Positions 54,359 through 64,000 of a stretch of DNA of 64,000 bases are shown one piece after another (position 1 is the first letter of the stretch; every line of letters begins with the position of its first letter). The stretch comes from Selaginella tamariscina. Taxonomy: Eukaryota > Streptophyta > Lycopodiopsida > Selaginellales > Selaginellaceae. The DNA lies in NCBI GenBank assembly GCA_003024785.1, contig PUQB01000553.1, forward strand, positions 104,441 to 168,440, in the 5' to 3' direction. The notes beneath the pieces are model-generated. The model ran no database searches and was not told where the DNA came from. It saw nothing but the letters and a program-made list of their open reading frames with translations. A program made the position numbers and the translations under genes.

Positions 54359-54537
54359 ATAAGTAAGCTAGATATATACATGTTTACAAATAACATACGG
54401 GTTTGTTGTGTATATATATACGCACCATACAGACACATACATGTTTGTATATATATTTATAGGAACCTGACCAGAGACTTTTTCCAACATCTCCTCACTA
54501 AGATTTCAGTATGCAAGAACTGTATGTAAAGAGGGTC

Positions 54538-54740
54538 TGAAAGAGCAGATATATAATGAAAAATGTCCGATGTATTAGTTTACAAAAACCCTGCTTATAT
54601 ACAGGAGACCTCCTGCCACGTGGCACACATGCGACACGTGGCGCTGACACATGGGGGCCAGATCACCACCCATGTGTCACTACGCATGTGTGTATATACA
54701 CATGCGTATATAACTATATTATAATATACAGTATCTTACA
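54538..54740 (-). repeat. 3' LTR of element D (203 bp)
   Basis: It carries CACGTG at 54617-54622 and 54635-54640 and, on the minus strand, TATATAAG at 54595-54602. This order (G-boxes, then a TATA box) fits a promoter reading into the element. Confidence 0.9.
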
Positions 54741-54756
54741 CTATCCTCCCCTCTGC

Positions 54757-55766
54757 GGCTGTGTAGATGGTGATGGATCTGATGGTCCTGGATCCGTGTG
54801 AGCTGGGCCATCTAAGGTATGACCAAATGTACTCAACGAGTCTCGAACGACAAACCGTTTCATTCGAACCACGTGAACTATCTCAACCTCATGAGATCCC
54901 ACCAACTGTACTTGATATACCTGAGGACCAACCTTTCGGAGTACTCGGTAGGGACCAAGCCACTTATGTAATAAACCAGTTGCAAGCCCAGGTGCAGTCA
55001 GCTTGGGAAAACGTACCAGGACTAAGTCACCGTCAGCAAAATCTGGTGGAATTTGATGTCGTGCATTGTAAGAAGATTGCTGCCGCATTTGAGCTCGACC
55101 AAGATGTTCAGCAGACTCTGCACGCAGAAGAGGCAAAACAGCATCCAAATGTCGAGCCCACATCTTTGCATCCTCGGCACGTGGCAGATTCGATGATAAC
55201 CCCAATTCACTAGGCAACTTAGGATCATATCCATACAATGCCTTGAATGGAGAGATACCAATCGAACTCTGAATGCCTGTTACATAAGCAAATCTCAAAC
55301 ATCGCAAATACCAATCCCAGTCCGTGTGATTGAAGTTCACATACTTCGAGATCATACCCTTGAAGGTCCGATTCAATCGCTCCACCAAACCATCAGTTTG
55401 TGGATGATATGGAGAGGCAAATGAATGTTTTACCCCTAACCTCTCACACAACACTCGGAATACCTCTGCAATGAAAGCGGGGCCATTGTCTGATAACATC
55501 CGCTCTGGACAAGAATGCTGCAAAACCACATTATCGAACAGAAACAAAGCTGTTGACATGGCAGTTGCATCCGGAAGAGCACCAACCTCCACCCATCGAG
55601 TTAAATAATCGGATACAACAATGATGTACTGGTTACCTTGAGAAGAACGTGGAAAAGGTCCCATTAAATCCACTGCAATTAACTCAAAAGGGCGAGAGAC
55701 ATTGATGGATTCCAACACCCCATGGCCCGAGTCGTAGAGGAATTCCGAGTTTGACAAGTGGGACAC
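54757..55766 (-). CDS. Integrase core and C-terminus of element D
   Basis: A 341-codon open frame including the full DDE core: FELIAVDLMGPFPRSSQGNQ (first Asp about residue 32), CPERMLSDNGPAFIAEVF (second Asp about 93) and YHPQTDGLVERLNRTFKGMI (Glu about 129). The C-terminal barrel follows (FADGDLVLVRFPKL, KWLGPYRVLRKVGPQVYQV) and a Pro/Ser tail. Catalytic residues are intact. The zinc region lies in the neighbouring frame, so a slip near 55770 separates the two. Confidence 0.88.
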
Positions 55767-55769
55767 TTT

Positions 55770-56740
55770 GAATATACCTGATCACATCACCACGCATGCT
55801 GGCCAATAAAATGATCGGCGCAGCTTCTCCAACACTCGTTGGTGACCAAGATGACCTCCAACAATAGGTGAATCATGATATGCTCGAAGAAGGTGTGGAA
55901 CATATGTAGAGGGTACAGCCAAACGCCATCTGTCCTCTGGATTTGTCCCAATAAAATACAATAAACCATCCTGAAGTCGAAACTGAGCATGATATTGTCG
56001 AAACCGAGGTTCGGAAGACGGATTGCAAACGCATCGCGTAATTGCCTCGTCCATGGTTCATGTTTTTGAGCATCCTGCCACTGTTCCAAGGATGGTAAGT
56101 CGGCATCGAATACCTGAGGGGCTTGTATCAAACCGAATGCTGCAGCTACTGCATGAGCAGGCAAAGTGGAATCGGAGAGGGGTGCTCGAGAAAGTGCATC
56201 CGCATCCACCATTGTTCGCCCAGGCCTGTGCACCACCTTAAAGTTATATACCTGGAGACGTAATGCCCATCTGGCTACGCGACCCACTAAATTCTTCCGT
56301 TTTAATAAGGAAGTGACAGCAGCATGATCACACTCCAAAAGTGTTTCACTCCCATGTAAGTAGGCATGAAGTCGTTCAAAACCCCAAACAGCAGCAAGGC
56401 ATTCTTTTTCAGTAGTGGAATAATTCCGCTCAGCCGGCGTGAGTACTCGACTAATGTAAGCCACCGGGTGTCGAATTGAAGAATCCACAGCATCAGTTTG
56501 CATCAATACACCACCAATACCAACATCTGAGGCATCTACTCGTAAAATGAACGGACGAGTAAAATCTGGGTATTGAAGCAATGGTGGAGTTGTCAGGAAC
56601 TCTTTTAACTGGTCAAATGCCTGCTGACACCTGCGAGTCCACCTGAAAGATACCTGTGGACGAACTAACTCCCGAAGAGGGGCAGTTCGATCAGTGAGAT
56701 GATCGATGAATCGACCCAAGTACTGCACCTTGCCCAAGAA
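55770..56740 (-). CDS. RNase H and integrase zinc region of element D
   Basis: A 316-codon frame. A connection segment (VQYLGRFIDHLTDRTAPLRE), then RNase H with FILRVDASDVGIGGVLMQTD (Asp), YSTTEKECLAAVWGFERLHA (Glu), LLECDHAAVTSLL (Asp) and HRPGRTMVDADALSRAP (Asp). After a shift near 56010 the zinc domain follows in frame 55782-56054 (HDSPIVGGHLGHQRVLEKLR and SFYWPA). Confidence 0.88.
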
Positions 56741-57389
56741 ACGCTGGACTTCCTGTACTGTACGGGACGAGGAACTCTCGAACAGCTCGCAACTTCATTG
56801 GATCCACCTGTAAACCCTCTCGAGATATACGGTAACCCAAGTAAGTGGTGTCGGTCGAACCAAACACACACTTTTCAAGTTTCAACTTCAGGCCAACTTC
56901 TCGAAATCGATCAAGAACGCGCCGTACATCACGAATGTGATCCTCCCAAGAACCAGACCCATGAATGAGCACATCGTCGATAAAATCGGCAGTGATATCA
57001 GGCATATCGGAAAGAAGCTCATCCATCATGCGTTGAAAGGTGGCAGGAGCTGAAGTCAATCCAAAAGGCATGACCAAAAACTCGTAAAGACCAAATGGTG
57101 TCCGGAAGGCCGTTTTTGGAATATCCTCCTCAGCCATAGGAACCTGCCAATATCCTGATGCCAAATCCAACTTAGTAAACCATCGACTCTGACCCAAACG
57201 ATCTAATAGATCGGCAGAGTTCGGAAGTGGATAGACATCTTTGATGGTAACATCGTTAAGAGGTCGGTAATCCACACAAAATCGGAGAGATCCATCAGGC
57301 TTGGGAACCAAATGAGGTTCACATGCCCATGGACTCCGTGATGGACGACACACTCGTTTACCAATCATATCAGTAACAGCTGTTCGCAT
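56691..57389 (-). CDS. Reverse transcriptase of element D
   Basis: A 232-codon frame with the RT palm in order: EPHLVPKPDGSLRFCVDYRP, YPLPNSADLLDRLGQSRWFT, KLDLASGYWQVPMAEEDIPK, FGLTSAPATFQRMMDEL and the catalytic ADFIDDVLIHG (FIDD in place of the usual YIDD/YLDD), then LGYRISREGLQVDP. It slips frame near 56745 into RNase H. Confidence 0.88.
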   Translation of the reverse strand: MRTAVTDMIGKRVCRPSRSPWACEPHLVPKPDGSLRFCVDYRPLNDVTIKDVYPLPNSADLLDRLGQSRWFTKLDLASGYWQVPMAEEDIPKTAFRTPFGLYEFLVMPFGLTSAPATFQRMMDELLSDMPDITADFIDDVLIHGSGSWEDHIRDVRRVLDRFREVGLKLKLEKCVFGSTDTTYLGYRISREGLQVDPMKLRAVREFLVPYSTGSPAFLGQGAVLGSIHRSSH

Positions 57390-57608
57390 GGCTGATAACT
57401 CTTTGGTGACCTGCGTCGAACCGGGACTTTGAAAGGCTTTGCATTGCCGGTGGGTATACAGTGTCGAGTCTTCACACGTGCACCTTGGGACAGATCAAAT
57501 TTGAACAAACTTGCATACTGTTTCTTAAGTTGTTCGATGCAGTGTTCGACTCAGGTGACGGATCCGGCATTTGAACCTGTTGAGATGAACACCACCCCAA
57601 GACCGGAA

Positions 57609-59206
57609 TCAAAGGAGCTGTATGCGTGATACAAACAGCAACAAGCTTCTCTGGACGTAAAGGAACAGACTGCAAGACACAGACTCCAAGCGTAATACAG
57701 GAGGAGAGAGTGAAAAATCACACATACCTTTCGACTGCTTTAACCAATCACATCCCAGAATGATGTCAAAGACCTGGGAAGGGACAACCCTAAGAGACCC
57801 AGAGGGAAACTTACAGTTGGCACCCAAACCAGCGTAGTCGAAGTGGTGTACTGTGATACTGCACGAGACTGCCCATTACCATATAAAATGTGCAAGACCT
57901 TATCTGCACGTCTTAAGGGTAATGAGCACCGATGCGCTAGAGAAGAAGTTATGGAAGACATACTGGATCCTGTATCCACAAGCACTGTGACTGAAAGATC
58001 ATTCACTCGTGCAGAAAATGTGAAAACTGGATGATCTGGTGGAACTTGCAAACCCTTGATATGCATAGCGGAAAAAAGCATGGAGGTGAAGTCTCCATCG
58101 CACGGGATCCCTCCGTCGCCCGTACGATTACTGGTTTTCCGCAACAGATCCACTGCAAGAGAGGCTTCGTCATCTGGAAGCTCATCAGACATAATGGCCG
58201 CCACAGGCACACCATCCGGAACATATGGTCGCCAGCCTGGATGTGGTGGACGCCAATCAGGATACACATCGCATGCCCGCCAAGTATGTCCAGGCGCCCA
58301 ACAGGCCCAACAATGAACTTGATTGGGTCGACCTGCATTGTTCCGATTCCTCCTGTCACGAATCCGTGGATTTTGACCACCACGGGCAGGTACTGGAGCA
58401 GGTGCAGGACGATTTCGTGGAGGTGGTCCACGGGGTGGGCCCCGAGGTCGACCACGAAAGGCTTGCCGTGCGGGCACATATGCAGCAGCATCAACCTCCA
58501 TTGGATCAGCACGCTGAACAAGAGGAGCAGGTAACCCAAGGGGAACACGGCCCTCACCAGGCACCAACTCAAAACGTTGAGCTAGTGCAAAAGCTTCCTC
58601 CAATGTGGTAGGACGAAGAGCCCGAACGAATCGAACAAGTTCGGGTCGCATAGTTGGCCATAACATACCGAGCTTAATAGGCTCAGGCATGTTAGGATAT
58701 GCACGCCGAACTAAATCCCCGAACCTAATACTGAACCGCATAACAGACTCACCAGGATGTTGTCGTATCGCATGCAGTTGTTGGAAAGCATCATCTGAAT
58801 CCTCAACTTTGCCAAACGTACGTTTGAGGCATTCCGTTAACCGATTACTATTGGCTTGAATCTCCGCAGCCAATCCATTATACCACTTGAGCGCAGGGCC
58901 TTCCAAACATGTAGGGAATTCTCTGAGAGCACGGGCCTCATCCCAACCATGGTAACGAACAATGACTTGGAAATGATCAAACCAGTGGTATACATCATCT
59001 CCCGGATCACCACAAAAAGATCGGGGTCGAACCCTCGGATTTGTGGCCTGTGAAGAAGATGAAGGAGTACTAGAAGCAGATCCCCCGGCATGAGGCTCAG
59101 ACGGGGAAGAGGAGGACGGACCCTCAACAAAGCGCTCCAACAACTTAGTTTGTGCATCAATAGCAGTAGCAATAATGCTAAAAGCCGTCTCCATGTTCAT
59201 TGTCAT
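57609..59206 (-). CDS. Gag and protease of element D
   Basis: A 488-codon frame from ATG 59206. Residues 1-60 are a leader with a Ser-rich linker. Residues 60-235 are capsid (FCGDPGDDVYHWFDHFQVIV, FPTCLEGPALKWYNGLA, GESVMRFSIRFGDLVRRAYP). Residues 265-310 are Arg/Pro/Gly-rich and basic. At 315-330 is a zinc knuckle CWACWAPGHTWRAC. At 425-440 is the protease loop VTVLVDTGSSMSSI with the catalytic Asp. A slip near 57830 moves the protease end to frame 57609-57827 (VFDIILGCDWLKQ). The linker to RT (57390-57608) is open only in pieces. Confidence 0.85.
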
Positions 59207-59258
59207 GGAAACAAGAAAAGAAAAGGCGGAAGAAAGGAATACCCAACTTCTCCACCAA

Positions 59259-59459
59259 TGAAAGAGCAGATATAATGAAAAATGTGATGTATTAGTTTAC
59301 AAAAACCCTGCTTATATACAGGAGACCTCCTGCCACGTGGCACACATGGACACGTGGCGCTGACACATGGGGGCCAGATCACCACCCATGTGTCACTACG
59401 CATGTGTGTATATACACATGCGTATATACGGTATATTAATTAATATACAGTATCTTACA
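59259..59459 (-). repeat. 5' LTR of element D (201 bp)
   Basis: Matches 54538-54740. CACGTG at 59334-59339 and 59351-59356; TATATAAG on the minus strand at 59311-59318. The adjoining minus-strand primer site reads TTGGTGGAGAAGTTGGGTAT, tRNA not assigned. Confidence 0.9.
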
Positions 59460-59463
59460 GGTC

Positions 59464-60990
59464 CTGGTATATATACTTTCACATATTTATACATTCACAT
59501 AAAAGTATTTCAAATGTGCACACAGGCTGGTTAACTTTCAAGTTAATAAAGTTGACACAATGTTTTAACAAGTTTAACGTGGTCAAACCAAATCCATTTG
59601 AACAATGTTTAGGAACCAAGTTTGATTTAACTATCATTAACCCAAGTCAATTTAATATGCTGACTGTTGACTCATTGACTAGTCAACTCAACTGGGATTG
59701 ACATATTACGTAGTAATTCAGTTTATTTTTCGGAACTCACTCAAATTTATAAACTCCGCTAAGAAATGATATACTACATAGTAATTTAATTTAGTTTTCG
59801 AGCTCAGCTCAATGTGTAAATTCGGAATGACATACTAGGCAGTAATTTAGATCATTAAGCTTCTTAAAAAACTTCTTTAGTAAATCTGTAAGGTAATTAC
59901 GATAAATAAGTAGGTTACCCTAGTAATTAAGGTATATACAGGGTTAATCTTATAATTATAGGATAATCTATTATGGATTTATAGGATAATCCAAATATGA
60001 TTAGGTATATATCTTTACTTATATACATAAACTTTAACATTAATACAAAGGTTATCATGAGTTTCTTTTTTCTTTGTGTTATTATTGTATGTTATCTCGG
60101 GGTCTTTATATTGGTGGAGATGCTGGATAGTATGTCTAAAAGGAACTATTGATCTAACCCAATATAATATTATTACTTCTGTCATAATGTTGATTTTTGA
60201 TGGCCTTGTGGCATGTTATTGATTGTTAATGCTTTGTGGCATACTATTGATTATCGATATTTTATAATATGTTGTTGATTGTTGATGCTTTGTGACATTG
60301 TTAATGCCACTATGGTATGTTATTAATTTTTATTATCCTTGTGATATGTTATGTTATTAATTTTTATAGCCCTTGTGGTGTATTGTGTTGTTAATTTTTG
60401 TTACTTTTACGATATATGTTAAGTTGTTTTTATTATGTTAATTTTGAGTCACCTTTACGATTTTTAATGAAAAATTTTTTTCACATTGAAGGAGAAGGAA
60501 AGTTACAAGTGCATGGATTAAAAAAGTAAAGTTTGAAGAAATATATGAATGTGGTTGAAGAAATATATAGATGTGGTTGAAAAAAAAATTTTCACATGAA
60601 AAGACGTATATAAAGTATATGTAGTAACAAGGTTCATTCTTAACACCAAAAAATTGTTCACATAGAAGGGGAGTAAAGTATGTGAAGCACCAAAAATTAT
60701 AATAGGAATATGTTTAAAAGACCTCAAAACTGATACTATGAAGTCTTTATGTTTAAAAGACCCAAAAATTAATATTATAAAGTCTTTAATATTGTGGTTA
60801 CTTATGTTATGTGGTTGAAAATTGTTTTTTTTCACATGAAGAGAGTAGTGTAATGTAACTACGGTAAATAGTCACTTCTACTATATTTAATAAAAATAAA
60901 AAAGAAGAAATTTTTTTTTCCCACGAAAAGAGGAAAATACAAAGAATGATGGGCAATTTATGAAGAGTTATAAGTGCATCGATTAAACTT
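59464..60990. other. AT-rich DNA with an inverted-repeat arm and loose repeats
   Basis: 59878-59998 is the left arm of an inverted repeat whose partner is 62440-62640. 60190-60420 has a loose 35-45 bp repeat (CTTGTGGCATGTTATTGATT). Several short direct repeats carry TTTCACATGAA. No gene supported. Confidence 0.55.
59878..59998 (+). repeat. Left inverted arm flanking the SART3-like fragment
   Basis: AATTACGATAAATAAGTAGG, TTACC...AATTAAGGTATATA and ATTTATAGGATAATCCAAAT match the reverse complement of 62440-62620, about 80 percent over 115 bp. Confidence 0.7.
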
Positions 60991-60999
60991 TTATACAGA

Positions 61000-62435
61000 G
61001 CACGTCGGACTCTGATTCCGAGCATGAAGATCGTGCCGAAGAGGAAGCTGCGGCAGCTGAAGCGGCGATTGCGTCAAACCCCCAGGATTAGAGTGCGCAT
61101 CAGCAGTATGTGGCAGCTTTCGGAAAATTGGCAACCTTGATAAGCTAAGGGCCGCAAGACAGGCTATGTCTCCTTGTTTCCACTTTCCGGCGACATGTGG
61201 CAAGAATGGGCCAAAGACGAAGCCGTCTTTTAGACGAGGGTGGTGATATAAGTGCTGTGGAGGCTTTGTACGAGCGTGGAGTGAATGACTACCTGTATGT
61301 GCCCCTTTGGCTGGATTATTTGGAGTTTGTAGAAGAGCATGATACTCAAGTTGCACAATCTTCTCCTCAAGGCTTGAATAAAATGCGAACTCTTTTTGAG
61401 CGTGCAATAACTGCTGGTGGACTTCACTTCTCTGAAGGTTCAAAAATCTGGGAAGCATATCAGGAGTTTGAACAGGCTGTTTTGTTAGCCATGGTCGATC
61501 AAGATGAAAAGGATAGAAAGGAGCAAGCTCAACGTGTGAGGAGCTTGTTTCACAGGCAACTTGCTCTTCCGTTGGCTAGTCACGCTTCTACGTTTGAGGA
61601 GTACGCCGTGGGAAAAGGAGCAAGGAAATACTCTGGATGAGAAAGTCATGACTAGGTATAGAAAAGCAGAAGACGCCTGCAAAGAGTATCGAGCTTACGA
61701 GGACAATGTACAGGCTGGAAAACCTGTAGATACTGACCTTCTTCAGAGTTACTTGGCTTATATTTCTTATGAGGAGAACAAGGTTAACAGCACTCCGCCT
61801 AGGGTCCTAATACTGTTTGAGCGTGCTGTTACCATCTTCCCGGTTAGTGCTGATCTGTGGTTAAAGTACACGAGCTTCCTTGATAAAAAATTAGCTTGTC
61901 TTGCGAGAGCCTTGCGTAACTGTCCATGGGTGGAGGAGCTATGGAGAAAATACATACTAGCATTAGAACGCGTGAATGCTTCTGATGAAGAAATCACTGC
62001 AGTGTTTGAGCAATCATTGCAAAAAGTCTTTCAAACTCCGGAAGAGTACCTTGATGTGTTTCTTACACGAGTGGATGGCTTACGAAGGCAAGCGGCTCCT
62101 GCTGGCCGTCTACGTGAAATGTTCAAGCGTGATTCGGAATTTCTAGCAACATATTTTCCGGACTTTGTAGACCGAAGCTTACAGTTCCACGCATACTGGT
62201 CATCCTTGGAAATTCGTGTAAGCTCGAGCAGTTTGGGAAACCCTAGTTAAATCCAGTGGATGGATGACGGAGGCATGGCAAGGTTATATCAATACAGAGC
62301 TTGCAATGGGGAACATAAAGGAAGTCCGAACTTTGTATAAGAGGTGCTATTCCAGGAAACTGGAATGCAATGGTGCAGTGGTTATTTGTCAAGCATGATT
62401 GCGATTTGAGAGAGAATATGGATCATTAGAAGATT
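61000..62435 (+). pseudogene. SART3/Prp24-like HAT-repeat gene fragment
   Basis: Plus-strand frames give a run of HAT (half-a-TPR) repeats. The lead-in SEHEDRAEEEAAAAEAAIAS is followed by VALYERGVNDYLYVPLWLDY-like repeats, KIWEAYQEFEQAVLLAMVDQ, PVDTDLLQSYLAYISYEENK, SADLWLKYTSFLDKKL, RNCPWVEELWRKYILALER and PEEYLDVFLTRVDGLRRQ. This order is that of SART3-family U4/U6 snRNP recycling factors (in Arabidopsis, EMB140). It lacks the RRM end. A stop near 61090, slips near 61120, 61215, 61610 and 62230 and a small deletion near 61890 make it a pseudogene. No introns occur over 1.4 kb. It starts after an acceptor-like TATACAG and ends exactly at an inverted-repeat arm. Confidence 0.75.
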
Positions 62436-62640
62436 TGGACTATCCAATAAACTCATAATAAATTATCTTATAGTTATAGCCTCATATATACCTAGTAAGT
62501 AAAAGATTTGGACTATCCAATAAACTCATAATAAATTATCTTATAGTTATAGGATTAGCCTCATATATACCTTAATTACTTACTAGGTAACCTACGTATT
62601 TACCGTAGTTACTTTACAAATCCAATTAAAATCTAATTTC
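62436..62640 (-). repeat. Right inverted arm, with a 75-bp tandem duplication
   Basis: GACTATCCAATAAACTCATA...TATAGTTATAG occurs twice (62440 and 62512). The whole stretch pairs with 59878-59998 in inverted orientation. Confidence 0.75.
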
Positions 62641-63733
62641 AAAACGTATTGGATTATTAAAGCTGCTTATCTTAATATAAATATTATTAATATATTTTCT
62701 TATAATAATAATGTTTAAATAAAACGTAAAATTAAAATAAAAATAAAAACCATTCAATTAGGACGGTTGGTATGTTTGATACAGAAGGTGTAGTAACTTT
62801 AATACATAGTAACCTCCCAACGACGATCAAAAGGAAAGGAACGAGACTATGAAGAATTAAGTAAAAGGAGGAAAAGTACTTTGGAATGATATCAAAAGTG
62901 TGCACACACAATAAAAAACTCAAATAAGACATTTTAAAAATATATTACATTATTAATATTTAAGTATATTTAATTTAATATGACTAAAATTCTAGATCTT
63001 ACAACTTCAATAGTTTTTAAAATTCATTTAAGATATATTTTAATAACGAGATATATTTTAATACGACGACGTGTCAACATAATCCAGAAGCATGCCTAAA
63101 TTAAAACATGTGTTCATCTCGATTCATGTTAAAAGTTTTCATCTTATATAGCATATTCTCTTTTAAAATCTAGTATTTATATGTATCCATGGAAGTGTAT
63201 ACACACTACATCTGTATGTGGGATATGGTAATATAGTTTCACTTTTTTCTTATTAATTACATGTTAATCAATAATGCTGTATAAATTTACTAATCATCCA
63301 TCCATGATGTATATATACATAATCAAAAGACTCAACCATTTCACCAACATCTGAGAACGAGCATACATGTGAAAAAATTGAAAGAAGCAGTTTCTACATG
63401 GAGCTTATAAATGTACATCGTGTGTATATGTCAGATATACACGAACGCTAAAGTCGCGTAGAACATTGTGTGTGTGTGCTTCCAGATGAATATTTCTTGC
63501 CTATTGTCTATGCCACCAATATAGAGATTCATATCTAACATACACACATTCTCTATTGAAGCGGAAGAAATCATGCTGCTTTTAATTGAACTGCACACAA
63601 ACATGTGTATGTGACCTACATACTGCATTGGCGTTTTAGAATAATAAATATTTCCTAATTTCACTGCATTTCATTACACTTTAAATATCAGCCAAAAAAG
63701 TTGTTATATAGAAAAGCTAAGTTAGCTTACCAA
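62641..63733. other. AT-rich spacer
   Basis: No gene supported. 63180-63310 resembles the leader-intron region of the B3 gene (49360-49615): ATACACACTACAT, GCTGTATAAATTTACTAA and TTCATCATGG-like pieces in the same order, so a dispersed repeat or an old shared segment is likely. Confidence 0.5.
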
Positions 63734-63983
63734 TTATGTTTGTACGGAACTGTTTCCACCAGATACCGAAGCTAAGTTATTGTTCGACTCTTCTATAGTT
63801 CTACTCCAAATACCTGCCAATTTCTCAGCATAGGTTACCTGAATAAAACATCAACACAATTTTCAATAAACTGAGTAATAAATACAAAGTTTTTACCTGA
63901 GTCTGCACAAAACCTCTAAGCATCTCAAAAAACTCCTGTTGCATATTCTTCTGAAACCTTTCGATCTCTGTCCGGTTTCGTTC
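63734..63983 (-). CDS. Last exons of a host gene, possibly sorting-nexin-like
   Basis: Two minus-strand exons in phase. 63897-63983 (after TTTGTCAG) gives ERNRTEIERFQKNMQQEFFE and MLRGFVQTQ. A 58-bp intron 63839-63896 (GTAAAAAC to TTATTCAG) follows. 63734-63838 gives VTYAEKLAGIWSRTIEESNN and a stop TAA. The helix pattern and the ending F-V-x-x-Q-x-x-Y-A-E-K-x-x-x-x-W fit the C-terminal BAR helix of Vps5/SNX1-like retromer proteins, but other coiled-coil proteins are possible. The gene continues beyond the window. Confidence 0.45.
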
Positions 63984-64000
63984 CTGACAAACAAAATAAA

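Larger units (their letters stand above)
54538..59459 (-). mobile_element. Complete Ty3/gypsy retrotransposon D
   Basis: Two LTRs (54538-54740 and 59259-59459; TGAAAGAG to TCTTACA) bound gag, protease, reverse transcriptase, RNase H and integrase in Ty3/gypsy order on the minus strand. A 4-bp duplication GGTC flanks it (54534-54537 and 59460-59463). The LTRs differ by a few substitutions and about five small indels. There is no chromodomain. The polypurine tract is GCAGAGGGGAGGATAG on the minus strand (54741-54756). Only a few frameshifts are present. It is the youngest-looking retroelement in the window. Confidence 0.92.

Noticed and set aside
58031-58611. Plus-strand frames of 128-167 codons opposite gag of element D
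   Set aside because: They lie on the strand opposite a well-supported gag with zinc knuckle and protease, show no domain, and are shadows of its codon use.
59516-59701. A 61-codon frame with Asn/Phe/Leu-rich sequence
   Set aside because: It lies in a stretch with repeated GTTAACTT-like words and shows no domain or homology that I can name.
1-64000. tRNA, rRNA or snRNA genes
   Set aside because: No cloverleaf with A and B boxes and no conserved rRNA core was recognised by eye on either strand. A covariance-model search would be needed to exclude small ones.

Overview
This window looks like nuclear DNA of a green plant (streptophyte) genome that is very rich in transposons. The evidence is short GT-AG introns, plant-type telomere repeat tracts (TTTAGGG)n inside non-coding DNA, a plant B3 DNA-binding domain gene, chromodomain Ty3/gypsy retrotransposons, a plant-style hAT element and AT-rich intergenic DNA. 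The sequence alone does not give the species; a charophyte alga, bryophyte or seedless vascular plant are all possible. There is one assembly gap of 511 N at 37704-38214. No tRNA, rRNA or CRISPR was seen.

Layout. 1-3700: decayed minus-strand Ty3/gypsy-type sequence (integrase remnant, coiled-coil and repeat-bearing reading frames). 3738-7590: minus-strand chromodomain Ty3/gypsy element A, cut at 7590 by plus-strand chromovirus C (5' LTR 7591-8510, gag to chromodomain up to 13483, no 3' LTR). 13571-18222: a DNA transposon with inverted repeats of about 280 bp and a broken transposase of the DUF7869 type, itself carrying a solo LTR (17004-17513) with a 5-bp target duplication. 18223-21832: a broken LINE. 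21833-26460: minus-strand Ty3/gypsy element B, same family as A, lacking its reverse transcriptase. 26760-30401: a pseudogene of an FCP1/NIF-like phosphatase split by a clean hAT element (27482-29948) with a perfect 8-bp target duplication. 30658-33793: a minus-strand multi-exon gene or pseudogene with a DUF8039-like start, a ParB-like middle and a beta-class DNA-methyltransferase-like end. 34090-35330 and 38955-39715: two arrays built on the 18-bp palindrome GGCGGGATTAATCCCGCC. 36711-43483: a second, fuller copy of the DUF7869-type transposon, with a nearly complete transposase of about 1000 codons.

43484-54537 is mostly AT-rich host-like DNA. It holds candidate exons of an unrecognised gene, a B3-domain gene (49686-50276) with a leader intron, and an inverted, broken duplicate of that gene at 53890-54155. 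54538-59459 is a complete, fairly young Ty3/gypsy element (D) with 0.2-kb LTRs and a 4-bp target duplication. 59878-62640 is a broken, intronless SART3/Prp24-like HAT-repeat gene fragment between inverted arms, which looks like gene capture. The right edge (63734-63983) holds the last exons of a host gene, perhaps a sorting nexin.

The most interesting part is 30658-43483. Two genes pointing away from each other, one nuclease/methylase-like and one transposase-like, share a similar N-terminal domain. Each has a dense array of the same palindrome on its upstream side, and the palindrome also occurs inside an intron of the methylase-like gene. This may be one large, undescribed mobile system or two related ones.
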